Shown here: in pieces, positions 7,627-14,517 of the stretch
Numbering within the stretch: the stretch's first letter is position 1
Layout of the letters: each line of letters begins with the position of its first letter
Source: a virus
IMG/VR virus record: IMGVR_UViG_3300030107_003973
Coordinates: 43,137-63,981 of that record
Length of the DNA stretch: 20,845 nucleotides
Reading direction: 5' to 3' (one strand)
Notes under the pieces: generated by a model
Seen by the model: the letters and a program-made list of their open reading frames with translations, nothing else
What the model was told of the DNA's origin: nothing
Databases searched by the model: none
Position numbers and translations under genes: made by a program

Positions 7627-9507
7627 ATGCAATTAACTGATTTAAAATTTCAACCTGGTGTAGACAAACAAGACTCTTCTTACGCGGCGGGAGATCAAAG
7701 AAGATATACAAACTCTGAATTTGTACGTTTTCACTACGGAAAACCAGAAAGATGGAAAGGATGGGAGTATCTTCCCAATCCTAATGAAACTCTTATTGGA
7801 GTAGTAAGAGACACTCATTCATGGATAAGCCTTGATGGCACAAGGTATTTAGCTTTAGGAACAGATAGAAAACTTTATGTATATTCAGAAGGAAGTGTGC
7901 ACGATGTTACACCTATTAGAGAAACAGCTTCTTTAACTAATCCTTTTGAAACAACAAGTGGCGGTGCAGGGGTTACGGTTACTGATGCTGATCACGGAGC
8001 TATTGAAGGAGATTTTGTTACTTTTACTGATGGTAGCACAAATAATGTTGTTGACGGTTTAGAATTTAATAATGAATTTGAAATAACAACAGTTATAGAT
8101 GCTGATAGTTATACAATTACTTTTCCAACGAATGCTACAGGAACTACCGCAGCTGGTGGAGGATCGGTTACAGCAAATTATCAAATTAATGTAGGTCCAA
8201 CTGCTTCTACTTATGGGTACGGATGGGGCGTAGCAACGTGGGGATTAAGTACTTGGGGCACACCACGTGCAACATCGAGTGTAACTATTCAAGGAAGAAA
8301 TTGGTCTTTAGATAATTTTGGTGAAGATTTAGTAGCAACTGTTTTAGATGGTGGAACGTATAAATGGGATACTTCTTCAGGTTTAAGTGTAAGGGCCGTG
8401 AGCCTTGGTGCGACAGCACCAGTTGCTTCTCGTTTTAATTTAGTTTCTGCTGATACACGACATTTATTTTTATTTGGAACTTGTACTACTGTTGCAAATT
8501 CCGCTACACAAGATGATTTATTTTTTAGATTTGCTGATAGAGAGAGTTTGACTATTTTTGCACCTACTGCAGAAAACGAAGCTGGTTCACTTAGAATTGC
8601 TGATGGTTCAAGAATTGTAGGAGCAGTAAAATCAACAGGTCAAATTCTTGTATGGACCGATACTTCACTACACGGTATTCAATTTATTGGCACACCTTAT
8701 ACTTTTGGTCAAAGACAACTTGGAGCTAATTGTGGTTTAATAGCACAACATGCTGCTATTGATGTAAATGGTAAAGCGTATTGGATGGGGGAGGATGCTT
8801 TTTACATGTATGACGGTGTTGTTAAAAAAATGCCATGTTCTGTAGAAGATTATGTGTATGACGATATAAGTTATACTAATAAAAACGATATTGCTTGCGG
8901 AGTTTGTCCTGAGTTTAATGAAATTATGTGGTATTATCCAAGTGCAAGTGCAACGCAAATAGATAGATTAGTTGTATATAATTATTTAGAAGGAACTTGG
9001 TATACAACTACTTTAGGTAGAACAACTTACCTTGGTAATTATACATACGAAAATCCTATTGCTACCGAATACAATGCGAGCTTAACAGCTAATGCTACAA
9101 CAAGCACAGGAGTATCTGATACACCAATTGGAGTAACCGCGGGAGCCTCTTATCTATACAATCATGAAATAGGAAATAATAAAGCAGATGGAACAGCTAT
9201 TTCCGCATCTCTTACATCAGGATCAATTGAAATTGCAGATGGAGATCAATTCATGTCTGTTAGTAAATTTGTCCCTGATTTTACTAATTTATCAAAGGAA
9301 TTAACAGTTACAATGACACTTGAAGATTATCCTCAATCCACTACAAGTCAAACTACAGCAGGAAATGTTAGTAGCACAACTCAAAAAATTAATGTAAGAG
9401 GTAGAGGACGATCAGTAAAATTAAATTTTGCTACAGATGTAGTAGATGAAACAAATTGGAGATTAGGCTCTATGAAATTACAACTCAGACCAGATGGGAG
9501 AAGATAA
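7627..9507 (+). CDS. Large tail/connector structural protein
   Basis: This 626-residue virion protein has an N-terminus (LKFQPGVDKQDSSYAAGD, then NSEFVRFHYGKPERWKGWEYL) of a type common in marine phages, as a tail hub or P22 gp10-like DNA-stabilisation protein. Residues of about 115-180 form a Thr/Gly/Asp-rich beta module that looks inserted. A WG motif follows at about 197-212 (GYGWGVATWGLSTWG). The middle and C-terminal parts look like beta-propeller or beta-rich sequence (AYWMGEDAFYMYDG, IDRLVVYNYLEGTWY). It is the largest complete gene here. Just upstream I see only a weak TTTAGA/TAGAAT pair and no strong ribosome site. The exact place in the virion is inferred. Confidence 0.75.
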   Translation: MQLTDLKFQPGVDKQDSSYAAGDQRRYTNSEFVRFHYGKPERWKGWEYLPNPNETLIGVVRDTHSWISLDGTRYLALGTDRKLYVYSEGSVHDVTPIRETASLTNPFETTSGGAGVTVTDADHGAIEGDFVTFTDGSTNNVVDGLEFNNEFEITTVIDADSYTITFPTNATGTTAAGGGSVTANYQINVGPTASTYGYGWGVATWGLSTWGTPRATSSVTIQGRNWSLDNFGEDLVATVLDGGTYKWDTSSGLSVRAVSLGATAPVASRFNLVSADTRHLFLFGTCTTVANSATQDDLFFRFADRESLTIFAPTAENEAGSLRIADGSRIVGAVKSTGQILVWTDTSLHGIQFIGTPYTFGQRQLGANCGLIAQHAAIDVNGKAYWMGEDAFYMYDGVVKKMPCSVEDYVYDDISYTNKNDIACGVCPEFNEIMWYYPSASATQIDRLVVYNYLEGTWYTTTLGRTTYLGNYTYENPIATEYNASLTANATTSTGVSDTPIGVTAGASYLYNHEIGNNKADGTAISASLTSGSIEIADGDQFMSVSKFVPDFTNLSKELTVTMTLEDYPQSTTSQTTAGNVSSTTQKINVRGRGRSVKLNFATDVVDETNWRLGSMKLQLRPDGRR

Positions 9508-9668
9508 TGAAAAAAGGCTTTCATAAAACTAAAGACGGAAGAACAGTTAAAAAAGGTTTATACTATAATATAAATCAAGCTAAAAAAAAGGGAACAAGTA
9601 GACCTGGTAAAGGAACTGTTACTGATAAAGCTTTAAAGCAATCAGCTAAAACTGCAAAAAAACCTTAA
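9507..9668 (+). CDS. Small Lys-rich protein of unknown function
   Basis: This 53-residue, strongly basic protein is rich in Lys, Gly and Thr (KKGFHKTKDGRTVKKG, then GTSRPGKGTVTDKALKQ). I start it at ATG 9507, which overlaps the stop of the tail gene by one base (TAATG). An in-frame ATG at 9456 would lie well inside the tail gene and adds residues of a different character. No Cys, membrane segment or known domain is present. Its charge suggests nucleic-acid or virion-interior association, but that is inference. It is followed without a gap by another small basic protein. Confidence 0.65.
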   Translation: MKKGFHKTKDGRTVKKGLYYNINQAKKKGTSRPGKGTVTDKALKQSAKTAKKP

Positions 9669-9937
9669 TGAAAAAAGAACACAAAAGTAAAACAGGCGGA
9701 TTGACTGTTGCTGGAAGAAAATATTTTAAAAAAACAGAAGGGGCTAATTTAAAGCCCCCTGTTAATAAAGGAAAAAATCCTCGACGAATTTCTTTTGCCG
9801 CTCGCTTTGCAGGTATGAAAGGACCAATGAAAAAACCTGATGGTAGCCCAACTAGAAAAGCATTGGCACTTAAAAAGTGGGGATTTGGATCTGTAGAAGC
9901 AGCTCGTAAATTTGCACAAAATAATAAAAAAACATAA
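9668..9937 (+). CDS. DUF6321-like small basic phage protein
   Basis: This 89-residue protein has SKTGGLTVAGRKYF followed by GANLKPPVNKGKNPRRISFAA, then MKGPMKKPDGSPTRKALALKKWG. I recognise this as the DUF6321 type found in many phages. It is very basic, with no Cys and no membrane segment. The function is unknown to me. Its ATG overlaps the preceding stop by one base, and its own stop overlaps the next ATG in the same way. The gene also encodes a GC-rich 6-bp hairpin at 9740-9758 that stands out in this AT-rich DNA. Confidence 0.65.
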   Translation: MKKEHKSKTGGLTVAGRKYFKKTEGANLKPPVNKGKNPRRISFAARFAGMKGPMKKPDGSPTRKALALKKWGFGSVEAARKFAQNNKKT

Positions 9938-10104
9938 TGGCTAAAATAACAATAACACGATTACCAAATGCAACGGTTGAATATGAACAGTCTCAAATTG
10001 ATCAATTAATTAGATTACTTGAACAACTTATTTTAAATTTAAATACATCTTACTCTCAAGATATAGTAGATAAATCGTCAGGAAGGAGTTGGTTCGTTGG
10101 CTGA
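9937..10104 (+). CDS. Small conserved phage protein with C-terminal SWF motif
   Basis: A short gene of 55 residues starts at ATG 9937 (one-base overlap with the stop before it) and ends at TGA 10102-10104. It begins MAKITITRLPNATVEYEQ, continues with an amphipathic helix (QIDQLIRLLEQLILNLN) and ends SSGRSWFVG. The start context, frame and coupling match its neighbours, and I recall this pattern from marine phage genomes. No function is known to me. The last eight bases overlap the TTG start of the following gene. Because it is so short it is easily missed by ORF length filters. Confidence 0.65.
   Translation: MAKITITRLPNATVEYEQSQIDQLIRLLEQLILNLNTSYSQDIVDKSSGRSWFVG
10081..10088 (+). promoter_or_regulatory. 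Ribosome binding site that decides a TTG start
   Basis: GGAAGGAG ends 8 bases before TTG at 10097, while no ATG or GTG gives a plausible start for the frame. This supports TTG initiation of the 124-residue protein inside the end of the 55-residue gene. Confidence 0.55.
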
Positions 10105-10471
10105 TAATTTTGTAAATTCTTCATTAGACGTTGTAGATACTAATTTAAATGCTATTTATACGGTTCCAACGGCTTCTCCTGGGGTAACAGGCACTTCTCC
10201 TGTTTTTCCTACCACAACGCTTGTTAAATCTATATTAGTGGCTAGTGATTCAGCAAATACTACATTGGTAGATATAAAATATTTAGATTCTAGTGCTACT
10301 TCTACGTTTGTTTTATTTAATCAAAAAAGTGTAGCGGCTAATACTACAGTAGAATTGTTAGAACAGCCTTTAGTTTTAGAAGAAAGTGATATATTATACC
10401 TACAAGCAAATGCTGCTAATCAAGTTCATGTTACAGTATCTGCTTTAGAAATTACAAAAGGAGATTTATAA
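10097..10471 (+). CDS. Putative small virion protein, TTG start
   Basis: This 124-residue, beta-rich, Ser/Thr/Val-rich protein has no Cys, signal peptide or catalytic motif. It begins ADNFVNSSLDVVDTNLNAIY and has repeated hydrophobic strands (LVKSILVASD, TLVDIKYLD, DILYLQAN, VHVTVSALEI). Such sequences are typical of small decoration, head-completion or neck proteins, but the exact role is not readable. Translation starts at TTG with a good ribosome site eight bases upstream. The stop TAA at 10469-10471 overlaps the apparent start of the oxygenase that follows. Confidence 0.65.
   Translation: MADNFVNSSLDVVDTNLNAIYTVPTASPGVTGTSPVFPTTTLVKSILVASDSANTTLVDIKYLDSSATSTFVLFNQKSVAANTTVELLEQPLVLEESDILYLQANAANQVHVTVSALEITKGDL
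10456..10463 (+). promoter_or_regulatory. Ribosome binding site before an ATA/ATC start
   Basis: AAAAGGAG sits 4 bases before ATA 10468 and 7 bases before ATC 10471. No ATG, GTG or TTG occurs at a usable distance in the oxygenase frame. The site lies inside the end of the 124-residue gene. Confidence 0.45.
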
Positions 10472-11061
10472 TCGATCTACATTCTTTATTTATTACCCCC
10501 GTCTTTTCTATAAATTTAGCAGGGTATGAAGACCTAATTAAAGTTATAAAAGAGATACAACAGAAAGATCCTAAAGGAATAAGAAAGACGAACGAGGGTG
10601 GATGGCATAGTCAAACAGACTTACATTTTGACGAACGGTTTTCTACATTAAAATCTGAAATTATAAATTTAAGTCAAGAAGCAATAAATCATTTATCTAT
10701 TGAAGAATATATGATTCCTGAATTAACTGGTCTGTGGGCCATGGTCAATGGTCCTGGCAGCAGAAATAAATTGCATTCACACCCTTTTAATTATCTTTCA
10801 GGCGTCTTTTATTTACAAGTGCCCCCTGATAGCGGTTCTCTTGTTTTTCATGATCCTAGACCTCAATCTGAGGTTTTATCACCTCCAAAACAAAAGGACG
10901 AAAGCATACATACAAGTAGCCGCGTTTCGTGGACCCCGAAACCTAATGATTTAATTTTTTTTCCTTCATGGATTAATCACGAAGTAGAAAAAAATAATTC
11001 CAATGAAGAGAGAATTATATTAAGTTTTAATTTAGAATTAAAAAGGAGAATGAATGCCTAA
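10468..11061 (+). CDS. 2OG-Fe(II) oxygenase (2OG-FeII_Oxy_5-like), non-canonical start
   Basis: The frame codes for a complete family member of 197 residues if begun at ATA 10468 or, one codon later, at ATC. The sequence reads IDLHSLFITPVFSINLAG, then TNEGGWHSQTDLHF, a typical N-terminal half. The catalytic part has NGPGSRNKLHSHPFNYLSG (H103, H105), then VFYLQVPPDSGSLVFHDPR, FFPSWINHEVE (H171) and ERIILSFNLEL (R182). The first internal ATG (10711) would remove 81 family-like residues. AAAAGGAG lies at 10456-10463. A single change of G to A in an ATGA overlap would explain ATA here while keeping the upstream stop (TGA to TAA). The active-site motif is HxH rather than HxD. Confidence 0.75.
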   Translation: MIDLHSLFITPVFSINLAGYEDLIKVIKEIQQKDPKGIRKTNEGGWHSQTDLHFDERFSTLKSEIINLSQEAINHLSIEEYMIPELTGLWAMVNGPGSRNKLHSHPFNYLSGVFYLQVPPDSGSLVFHDPRPQSEVLSPPKQKDESIHTSSRVSWTPKPNDLIFFPSWINHEVEKNNSNEERIILSFNLELKRRMNA

Positions 11062-11311
11062 AATTATAGAAGAAGCCAAACAGCTAGGAACAGTTAAATT
11101 AGATGATGGTAGAGAAATACCAAAGATGAGTTGTCGATCAGAAACTACTATTACTAATGTACACACAGGATATGAATATTCTTCTGAAGACGAAGTTCAG
11201 AAAGATATTAACAACAATGAAACAGAAACTAAGGAAGAAGATATACGAAGAGATGTTAAAATTTTTGCCCCTAGATTGCAAGATATGATTGCACCTGCTA
11301 AAAAATCCTAA
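11054..11311 (+). CDS. Conserved acidic phage protein of unknown function
   Basis: This 85-residue protein is mostly acidic and hydrophilic: KLDDGREIPKMSCRSETTITNVHTGYEY, then a Glu/Asp/Asn-rich middle, then EEDIRRDVKIFAPRLQDM. There is one Cys, no membrane segment and no known domain. I recognise the TSETTITNVHTG-like core from marine phages but know no role. AAAGGAG at 11041-11047 gives a good ribosome site, and the start overlaps the end of the oxygenase gene. Its 3' end overlaps the convergent Cys-rich gene by four bases. It is the last gene of this plus-strand block. Confidence 0.65.
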   Translation: MPKIIEEAKQLGTVKLDDGREIPKMSCRSETTITNVHTGYEYSSEDEVQKDINNNETETKEEDIRRDVKIFAPRLQDMIAPAKKS

Positions 11312-11523
11312 GCACTACAAGCTTCGCACTCAGTATCAGCTTCATTCCCATTTAACATTATTTTTTCATTTGAAGTATCATGGCATCCACATCCTTTAAG
11401 ATGTGTTGATAAAGTTTTTTCTAGTCTTTTATTATCTCGCTCTGCAGCTAATAAACGTTCGTGGTAGCGACTCACCTTATCAGCAAGGGTAGCTATAGCC
11501 TTCAATACTTCTTGATTTTCCAT
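11308..11523 (-). CDS. Lone small coiled-coil, Cys-rich protein
   Basis: This 71-residue protein is encoded against the direction of its neighbours. Residues 1-42 look like a coiled coil (KAIATLADKVSRYHERLLAAERDNKRLEKTL). The C-terminal part carries C45-x-C47-H48 and C66-x2-C69, a possible metal or redox site (GCGCHD, TECEACSA). AGGAG is placed five bases before the ATG, which makes this more than a chance frame. A candidate promoter lies upstream. The stop overlaps the convergent gene by four bases. It could be a small regulator or a zinc-stabilised adaptor; no family is recognised. Confidence 0.6.
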   Translation of the reverse strand: MENQEVLKAIATLADKVSRYHERLLAAERDNKRLEKTLSTHLKGCGCHDTSNEKIMLNGNEADTECEACSA

Positions 11524-11558
11524 AATATCTCCTGATTTATAATTTTTGGGTGAGATCT

Positions 11559-11587
11559 AATTTAAACATGTGTAACGAATATATCAA
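11559..11587 (-). promoter_or_regulatory. Candidate promoter for the Cys-rich gene
   Basis: Read on the minus strand, TTGATA (11587-11582) is followed after 17 bp by TAAATT (11564-11559). The ribosome site and ATG of the gene follow about 30 bases downstream. The boxes match sigma70 consensus at five and four of six positions. Confidence 0.4.
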
Positions 11588-11629
11588 GCAATCTTTTTTA
11601 AATTGTTTTCTTGACATAGAAAATATGCT

Positions 11630-12247
11630 ATGAAAGAGACAGAAAAAAGAATGAAAGCTAAAACATCTATATTTGGAAGAATAGTAAAATGTTATAATTT
11701 ACCTTTAGATGGAATTGAAGATTTAAACAAAAAGTATGAAGAGGTTAAAAAAGATCTTAATTCTTACGGAAAAAGATTAGCTGGTCGTTTAGATTCAGAA
11801 TTAGATTTTACTCAGATAATTCAATCAACTACACTTTTTTCTAGTATTGTTAACTGCATGCAAGATTATATTGAGACGTTAGAAAAAGTAAATTTATGGA
11901 GAGGAAGTAAACATCTTGATATTCTTAGTTGTTGGATAAATGACATGAAAGAAGGAGAATATAATCCTCCTCACACTCATCATGATTTAACAGGGTGGTC
12001 TACTGTTCTTTTTTTAAAAGTACCAGAGTTTGTTAATGATGCCAAAGATCCTCATAAATTTAAAGACGGGCAACTTGGTTTTATAGAATGTAATGGAGTA
12101 GGCACTGTATGGTCAGAACCAAAGGTAGGAGAGTTTTATATATTTGAAGCAAAACATCAACATTGTGTAATGCCTTTTAAAGTAAAAAAGAAAGGAGATA
12201 TTAGAAGATCAATGTCTTTTAATTTTATTGTTAAAAATGTTAAATAA
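11630..12247 (+). CDS. 2OG-Fe(II) oxygenase family protein
   Basis: This 205-residue putative dioxygenase has the candidate metal motif H115-x-H117-H118-D119 in NPPHTHHDLTGWSTVLFLKVP. H117-x-D119 could form a canonical pair. The distal part reads GEFYIFEAKHQHCVMPFKV (H176 or H178) and RRSMSFNFIV (R192 or R193). This layout follows the same plan as the oxygenases at 3416 and 10468, and GQLGFIECNG stands where they have strand and DPR-type segments. The start is uncertain: ATG 11630 and ATG 11651 (KAKTSIFGR) both lack a strong ribosome site. It opens the second cargo operon, and a TTGACA at 11611 is too close to give a convincing promoter. The substrate is unknown. Confidence 0.75.
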   Translation: MKETEKRMKAKTSIFGRIVKCYNLPLDGIEDLNKKYEEVKKDLNSYGKRLAGRLDSELDFTQIIQSTTLFSSIVNCMQDYIETLEKVNLWRGSKHLDILSCWINDMKEGEYNPPHTHHDLTGWSTVLFLKVPEFVNDAKDPHKFKDGQLGFIECNGVGTVWSEPKVGEFYIFEAKHQHCVMPFKVKKKGDIRRSMSFNFIVKNVK

Positions 12248-12755
12248 AGTTTATGAATGTGAAAATATTTTAAATCAATATGAAATTAAAGATATTCATA
12301 GAAGATTATTAGATCATAATTGGTCTATTGATACTCCTTACACAAGTTATAGTTCTTTTTATCCTACATTTAGAGTATTTTTTGAAGATAATATTTATCA
12401 ACCTTATTGGTTTGGATATTTTTCAGGTTTAGTTTCGGCAGTAAATAACGACCTTAGAAAAAATAAAAATTTTGATTTAGGTAATTATCAAATTAAATCC
12501 ATAATATTAAATGCTCAACAAAAAAGTGATAAGTTTCATTTTCACGATCATCGACAATATAAGTATTCTTTAGTTGGATTTCTTACACCTGAGTGGGAAA
12601 AAGAATGGGGAGGAGAACTACAAATAGAAGATAATACAATAAAGTTTAAACCAGGAAATTTTGTTTTATTTTCAGGAAGTAATTTGCATGATGCTATGCC
12701 AGTAAAAATAAATTTACCTTTTTGGCGAATATCTGTAGGAATTTTTCTTAATTAA
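12237..12755 (+). CDS. 2OG-Fe(II) oxygenase, P4H-like
   Basis: This 172-residue protein starts at ATG 12237, inside the end of the preceding oxygenase. A TTG at 12228 is a less likely alternative. Residues KFHFHDHRQYKYSLVGFLTP hold the candidate ligand cluster (H101, H103, D104, H105). WEKEWGGELQIED is the typical P4H turn, KPGNFVLFSGSNLHDAMPV gives H151, and FWRISVGIFL gives R164. As in two of its relatives here, the first site reads HxH, although an Asp is adjacent. There is no signal peptide. It sits second in a tightly packed run of five genes and is probably translated by coupling. The substrate is unknown. Confidence 0.75.
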   Translation: MLNKVYECENILNQYEIKDIHRRLLDHNWSIDTPYTSYSSFYPTFRVFFEDNIYQPYWFGYFSGLVSAVNNDLRKNKNFDLGNYQIKSIILNAQQKSDKFHFHDHRQYKYSLVGFLTPEWEKEWGGELQIEDNTIKFKPGNFVLFSGSNLHDAMPVKINLPFWRISVGIFLN

Positions 12756-13442
12756 ATGTTTAATAAAAAAATAATTTTTTGTGCAACAAATGATGGGATG
12801 AAAGATATTTGGCCTAATCCTAAACCAGCATCTCATTTTATTCCCGAAGAATATAAAAAATTAGAAAGATTTACTAATAAAAATTTACATCAACCTACTG
12901 TTAAAACATGCATGCCTTTTTTAGATTCTTTAACTATGGGTTATATAATACCTTTTGATCAAGATTATTTAGTTGATCCTGTGGAAGGTGATTTTAGTGT
13001 AACACCTGCTAGTAAAGAGCAAGATGATTTTGGATTTCATAATCAAACACAATTACCCGAGGAGTGGAAAAAAACTACTGGAGAAAACGCAGGAAAATTT
13101 CATAACAAATGGTTAATAAAAACACCGCCTGGATATAGTTGTTTATTTGTAAAGCCTATGAATAGATTAGAGCCGCGATTTGAAATAATTTCAGGATGCG
13201 TAGATACAGATACTTATATTAATGTAATAAATTTTCCTTTTATTTTACATAAAAGAGATAAACAATTTTTAATTAAAAAAGGTGAACCTATGATTCAAGT
13301 AATTCCTTTTAAAAGAGAATCTTATAAAATGTGGTCTGGATTTTATTTTGAAAAATTACATTCTAAAACTTTACAAATACTAGGAAGTGAATGGATGGAT
13401 AGATACAAAAAATATTTTTGGAGTAAAAAAAGTTATAAATGA
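12756..13442 (+). CDS. DUF6065-like protein
   Basis: This 228-residue soluble protein begins KKIIFCATNDGMKDIWPNPK and has TCMPFLDSLTMGYIIPFDQD at about 51-70. WLIKTPPGYSCLFVKPMNRLE follows at about 119-139, with INFPFILHK and IKKGEPMIQVIPFKRE near 160-187. The combination of CMPFLDxxxxGYIIP, a PPGYS turn and GEPMxQVIPF resembles DUF6065 proteins, which I recall from phages and natural-product clusters. A cupin-like beta fold is plausible, but no HxD or other ligand set is visible, so I do not count it as an oxygenase. The ATG directly follows the previous stop, and its own end overlaps the next start (ATGA). Its position between oxygenases suggests a shared pathway. Confidence 0.65.
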   Translation: MFNKKIIFCATNDGMKDIWPNPKPASHFIPEEYKKLERFTNKNLHQPTVKTCMPFLDSLTMGYIIPFDQDYLVDPVEGDFSVTPASKEQDDFGFHNQTQLPEEWKKTTGENAGKFHNKWLIKTPPGYSCLFVKPMNRLEPRFEIISGCVDTDTYINVINFPFILHKRDKQFLIKKGEPMIQVIPFKRESYKMWSGFYFEKLHSKTLQILGSEWMDRYKKYFWSKKSYK

Positions 13443-13969
13443 TAAAAATTACAGACTTTATTCATTGTTATGAAAACATGGTTGACCCTGAAATTTGTAA
13501 AGCAATAATAGACAATTCTGAAAATTTAGATTTTACAAAATCATCAACAGTGGGAGGAGATGCAGAATATAGAAAATGTTATATTAACGATCTTCATTCA
13601 AAGTTTGATAAAAATATTTTTGAATCTGTTAGTAAAGTTTTAAAACAATATTCATCAGATCATCCAAATTTTAGCACAGGATTGTCCTGTGAAGACACGG
13701 GTTATGAACATTTAATTTATGTTGGTTCAGGCAATAATGAATACAAAGAACATGTTGATCACACGGATTTATATCCCAGAGTCTTAACTTGTTCTTTTAT
13801 TTTAAACGATAATTATGAAGGTGGTGATTTTGTTTTTTTTGGTGGTAAATATGTAGTGCCTCCTAAAACAGGTAGTGCTGTTGTTTTTCCAAGCAACTTT
13901 TGTTTTCCTCATGCTGTATTACCTGTAACAAAAGGAAATAGGCACGCTGTCATTACATGGATACGTTAG
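13439..13969 (+). CDS. 2OG-Fe(II) oxygenase, prolyl-4-hydroxylase family
   Basis: This 176-residue protein is the clearest P4H-type enzyme of the window. H105-x-D107 occurs in EYKEHVDHTD, followed by RVLTCSFILNDNYEGGDFVF with the family's N-x-x-YxGGxF turn. PPKTGSAVVFPSNFCFPHAV carries H158, and GNRHAVITWI gives R168, the 2OG carboxylate binder. All catalytic residues expected are present. The start overlaps the DUF6065-like gene as ATGA, and the stop lies inside the next gene. It could hydroxylate Pro or another side chain on a phage or host protein, but no target can be inferred directly. Confidence 0.85.
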   Translation: MIKITDFIHCYENMVDPEICKAIIDNSENLDFTKSSTVGGDAEYRKCYINDLHSKFDKNIFESVSKVLKQYSSDHPNFSTGLSCEDTGYEHLIYVGSGNNEYKEHVDHTDLYPRVLTCSFILNDNYEGGDFVFFGGKYVVPPKTGSAVVFPSNFCFPHAVLPVTKGNRHAVITWIR

Positions 13970-14517
13970 AAACAAAAAAATATAAACATATTAAAAATAT
14001 GTTGTCTTTAGACATAGTTGATTTTTTATCAACATGGAGTTTTAAAAATTTAACAAAAGGTGATGAACAAGTTCCTTATTCTTCTTCTCATCATTCAAGT
14101 GAATCTGATATGTTTAAACATATAATTCATTATCTTTTGCCTATTATGGAAAAAGAAACAAACTTAAAATTAAAACCAATATATGCATACGACAGAATTT
14201 ATTTAGGTGGATCAGAACTTGCAAAACACGTTGATAGAAACGCTTGTGAAATTAGTGCATCTATTACTTTAAAATTTTTTTACGAAGATAAAAATTATAA
14301 ATGGCCTCTATGCATGGAAGACACTCCAATTATTATAAAGTCTGGCGATGGTGTTATTTATAAAGGGTGTGAAATACCTCATTGGAGACCTATTTTTAAT
14401 CAACCAAAAAAATGTTGGCATCATCAATTATTTATTCATTATGTAGATAAAAATGGTCCTTATAAAAATTTATTAGAAGAAATAACTTTAGAAGATTTTA
14501 AAAAAAATACAGCTTAG
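13957..14517 (+). CDS. 2OG-Fe(II) oxygenase-like protein
   Basis: This 186-residue protein has H91-x-D93 in ELAKHVDRNACEISASITL and a distal H142 in GVIYKGCEIPHWRPIF. CWHHQLFIHYVDKNGPY follows at about 153-169. The usual 2OG-binding Arg is not at its normal place about ten residues after the distal His, where W-H-H-Q is found instead. R144 is close by and may serve, or a subfamily variation is present. It overlaps the preceding oxygenase by 13 bases and meets the minus-strand fibre module tail to tail with a four-base overlap. It closes the second cargo operon, and no terminator separates the two convergent units. Confidence 0.7.
   Translation: MDTLETKKYKHIKNMLSLDIVDFLSTWSFKNLTKGDEQVPYSSSHHSSESDMFKHIIHYLLPIMEKETNLKLKPIYAYDRIYLGGSELAKHVDRNACEISASITLKFFYEDKNYKWPLCMEDTPIIIKSGDGVIYKGCEIPHWRPIFNQPKKCWHHQLFIHYVDKNGPYKNLLEEITLEDFKKNTA

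Noticed and set aside
8737-8958. Minus-strand 73-residue frame
   Set aside because: It lies entirely within the large tail gene and has shadow-like composition.
9456-9506. Upstream in-frame ATG of the 53-residue basic protein
   Set aside because: It lies within the tail gene and adds residues of different composition; ATG 9507 overlaps the stop as TAATG.
11611-11639. TTGACA as a -35 box for the second oxygenase operon
   Set aside because: No acceptable -10 box lies 16-18 bp downstream, and the box is only 13 bases before the ATG.
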